From: an uncultured Bacteroidales bacterium
GTDB lineage: Bacteria; Bacteroidota; Bacteroidia; Bacteroidales; Paludibacteraceae
Assembly: GCA_934725535.1 (NCBI GenBank)
Contig: CAKVBV010000036.1
Span: 1-24,772 of the forward strand
Direction: 5' to 3'
DNA length: 24,772 bases
Shown here: in pieces, positions 22,655 through 24,772 of the stretch
Position numbering within the stretch: the stretch's first letter is position 1
Layout: every line of letters begins with the position of its first letter
Notes under the pieces: model-generated
What the model saw: the letters and a program-made list of their open reading frames with translations, nothing else
The model's database searches: none
Told to the model about the DNA's origin: nothing
Program-made: the position numbers and the translations under genes

Positions 22655-24772
22655 ATGAAAACAAAACATCTCTTGGCAGCCATTGCAATCCTGCTTTCAT
22701 GCCATTGCCTGAACGCTGCCACCGCACCCAAACGCGAGTTCCGTGCCACTTGGCTGACCACCCACTACGCCATTGACTGGCCAAAAACAAAGGTCTCATC
22801 GGGCTCTACCGCACAAATCAACGCACAGAAAGCGGAACTCACCGCTATCATGGACGAACTCTTGGCGAACAACATGAACGCCTTCTGCCTGCAGGTACGC
22901 CCCACGGCGGACGCCTACTACAAGTCCTCCTACGAACCCTATGGTATCTACCTCACAGGCACCCGCGGCAAGAACCCCGGCTATGACCCGCTGGCTTTTG
23001 CGGTGGAGGAAGCCCATAAGCGCGGCTTGGAGATACATGCGTGGATAAATCCCTTCCGTGTCACGGCGAAAGGCGAACTGGCTACCACGGACCCCGTATG
23101 GAAAAACTGCAAGGACTGGATTATCAAGTACGACCAATCCTCTTTCAGCGGGCAAATCATCGACCCTGGATACCCGCAGGGACGCGCTTATGTTGTCAAA
23201 GTCCTCATGGAAATCGTCAATAACTATGACATAGATGGTATGCTCATGGACGATTATTTCTACCCGTACTGCGGCACCACCGACGAAGACGCTGCCTCGA
23301 AGGCTGCCTACAAACCCGCTTCCATGACCGATGCGGCGTGGAGACGAGACAATGTCAATAAGGCTATCCGAGCACTCTACGACTCTATCCAAACCGTCAA
23401 ACCGTGGGTACGTCTCGGCATTGGTCCCTTTGGTATCTGGAGTACCGATGCTTCGGCTGCGCGCAGTTACGGCATCTCTTTGCCCACCGGTGTCCGTGGC
23501 ACAGACGCTTACGACAAACTGGGTTGCGATGCCGTGGCTTGGATTAAAGGCGGCTATATCGACTACATCGCACCGCAACTCTATTGGTCCACGCAGGTGG
23601 CGGCACAAGACTACGACGTGCTCTGCCAATGGTGGGCGCAATCCGTGTGCAAGCATTTCTCTGACCAACTGCCCGGCAAACAACGGGTGGACTTCTTCTC
23701 TGCGCAAGCGGCATACCACGCATACCCCGAGACAGACGGCTCCTACTACAATGGATACGAAGACGGTGTCTTGGAAATACTACGCCAATTAAACGCCAAC
23801 CGCCTGAATGCTATCAATGGTGTCAGTGGTTCTATCTTCTACCAGACCACGGCATACCGTAAGATGGCGGCACAAATCAAAGGCTCTCACTTCACCCAAC
23901 GCGCACTCCCGCCCGCTATGGACTGGAAGGCTACTGCAACCCTTGCCACACCGACCAACCTTACATTGTCTGACCATACCCTCACGTGGTCGCACCCCTC
24001 GGCAGAGCGTTTCACCGTCTATGCTTTCCCAAAAGGCACCAATACTGACGATGCCCTCTCTTCATCGCAATACCTCCTCGGCGTAGTCTATGGCAAATCC
24101 TATACGGTTTCCACAATCACCGACCTTTCCGGCTACACCCTTGCCGTCTGCGCTTACGACCGTTATGGTGTGGAGTACGCACCTGCCCTCTACAATGAAG
24201 GCACCACTACGCCAGACATCACATGGGAACTCAATGGCGGCACCGTCTCCGTACCTGTACCCACTAACGCCGAACTCTGGGAAGCATTCATGCCATACTA
24301 CAACACCTACTATGCGGGACGCCAATACATACCTCGCAGTACCCAACCCATAACCAATGTATCTACATTTGCCAACGCCTATATGCAGGAGATAATGACT
24401 GACGATAACTCCGAGTACAAATGGCTTGGTGATTATATCCTCGTTACTGCTGCCGAGCAAGGATACACCTTGGATAGTGAGAGTGCATGGCGATGGGCTG
24501 TGCATGCTTTCTTCAACTGCTCACCTGCCAATTCTCTTAAAATTGCCGCACCTGATTTTACCACAGCCGGTCAGCCATCCGCATGGGGCGGGTTCTACCA
24601 ACTCGCCCATGGCGGAGCCGTACTTCCCTCATCGGTCACCGAAACCTACACCCTCCCCACCCCCACTAAAGAGGGTGCCACTTTCTTGGGTTGGTACGAC
24701 AATCCCCAATTCACAGGCTCCCCTCTCACCACCATCCCCGCAGGCTACACAGGCACCCTCTACGCCCGCTGG
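22655..24772 (+). CDS. Family-10-like glycoside hydrolase (GHL10/YngK type), 3' truncated
   Basis: 706 codons are visible; the frame runs off the window. A signal peptide (residues 1-22, ending LNA) is followed by a GHL10-type domain (about 26-400) with PKREFRATWLTTHYAIDWP, MNAFCLQVRPTADAYY, HAWINPFRV, and DIDGMLMDDYFYPY, whose Asp199/Asp200 are candidate catalytic residues. It should cleave a polysaccharide, possibly peptidoglycan-related, outside the cytoplasm. A fibronectin-III-like domain (about 427-514) follows. From about 521 an InlB-type repeat begins (ITWELNGGT), is interrupted by about 130 residues, and resumes at 668-706 (FLGWYDNPQFTG...GTLYARW). More C-terminal sequence, probably including an export motif, lies outside. 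ATG 22655 is the only suitable start before the signal peptide. Confidence 0.88.
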   Translation, partial: MKTKHLLAAIAILLSCHCLNAATAPKREFRATWLTTHYAIDWPKTKVSSGSTAQINAQKAELTAIMDELLANNMNAFCLQVRPTADAYYKSSYEPYGIYLTGTRGKNPGYDPLAFAVEEAHKRGLEIHAWINPFRVTAKGELATTDPVWKNCKDWIIKYDQSSFSGQIIDPGYPQGRAYVVKVLMEIVNNYDIDGMLMDDYFYPYCGTTDEDAASKAAYKPASMTDAAWRRDNVNKAIRALYDSIQTVKPWVRLGIGPFGIWSTDASAARSYGISLPTGVRGTDAYDKLGCDAVAWIKGGYIDYIAPQLYWSTQVAAQDYDVLCQWWAQSVCKHFSDQLPGKQRVDFFSAQAAYHAYPETDGSYYNGYEDGVLEILRQLNANRLNAINGVSGSIFYQTTAYRKMAAQIKGSHFTQRALPPAMDWKATATLATPTNLTLSDHTLTWSHPSAERFTVYAFPKGTNTDDALSSSQYLLGVVYGKSYTVSTITDLSGYTLAVCAYDRYGVEYAPALYNEGTTTPDITWELNGGTVSVPVPTNAELWEAFMPYYNTYYAGRQYIPRSTQPITNVSTFANAYMQEIMTDDNSEYKWLGDYILVTAAEQGYTLDSESAWRWAVHAFFNCSPANSLKIAAPDFTTAGQPSAWGGFYQLAHGGAVLPSSVTETYTLPTPTKEGATFLGWYDNPQFTGSPLTTIPAGYTGTLYARW

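Noticed and set aside
1..24772. Search for tRNA and rRNA genes, transposases and phage genes
   Set aside because: No cloverleaf with a GGTTC-type T-arm outside coding regions and no transposase or integrase motif was seen.

Overview
The window looks like a chromosomal segment of a Bacteroidales bacterium (phylum Bacteroidota). Four kinds of evidence support this. Promoters match the Bacteroides-type pattern TTTG-N20-TAnnTTTG. There are two large BspA-type leucine-rich-repeat surface proteins with a shared short C-terminal motif of the kind found on secreted Bacteroidales proteins. Starts are preceded by A/T-rich sequence with little Shine-Dalgarno signal. IleRS is of the long type-2 form. Genus cannot be read from the sequence.

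Layout. 1-111 is the tail of an unknown gene. 112-724 is repeat-rich noncoding DNA. 778-1677 encodes an outer-membrane beta-barrel protein and converges with a long BspA-like gene on the minus strand (1757-4804). A 0.8-kb noncoding region follows, bounded by two 38-nt inverted copies of one promoter/operator block, one driving the minus-strand BspA gene and the other firing rightward. The rightward promoter leads through a roughly 375-nt leader into a small P-loop NTPase gene (6027-6524) and a second BspA-like gene (6578-10036). 10037-11250 is noncoding and holds three copies of a 210-nt nested repeat. 11597-21395 is a tight plus-strand cluster: isoleucyl-tRNA synthetase, a flavodoxin/ferredoxin fusion protein, a small lipoprotein, an AsmA-like protein and an M3-family peptidase lipoprotein. 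Gaps in the cluster are 2 nt, 25 nt, a 1-nt overlap and 2 nt, so it is probably one operon. After another repeat-bearing spacer come a multi-pass membrane protein (21636-22400), more repeats, and a family-10-like glycoside hydrolase with Fn3-like and InlB-type modules that runs off the end (22655-24772).

The two BspA genes and the NTPase gene appear to form a co-regulated surface-protein locus: they share the promoter/operator block, a 3' hairpin and the C-terminal motif, and they are visibly more AT-rich than the ileS operon. The ileS operon is housekeeping in character. Its IleRS carries a swapped HIGH signature (GIHH), the form associated with strong mupirocin resistance.

The most unusual feature overall is the density and variety of short repeats. 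Several hairpin (REP-like) families, AT-rich tandem repeats and simple satellites occupy the spacers. Satellite-like tracts also occur inside coding sequence, twice in ileS and once in the AsmA-like gene, where they are translated as in-frame low-complexity inserts. No tRNA, rRNA, CRISPR array, transposase or phage gene was seen.
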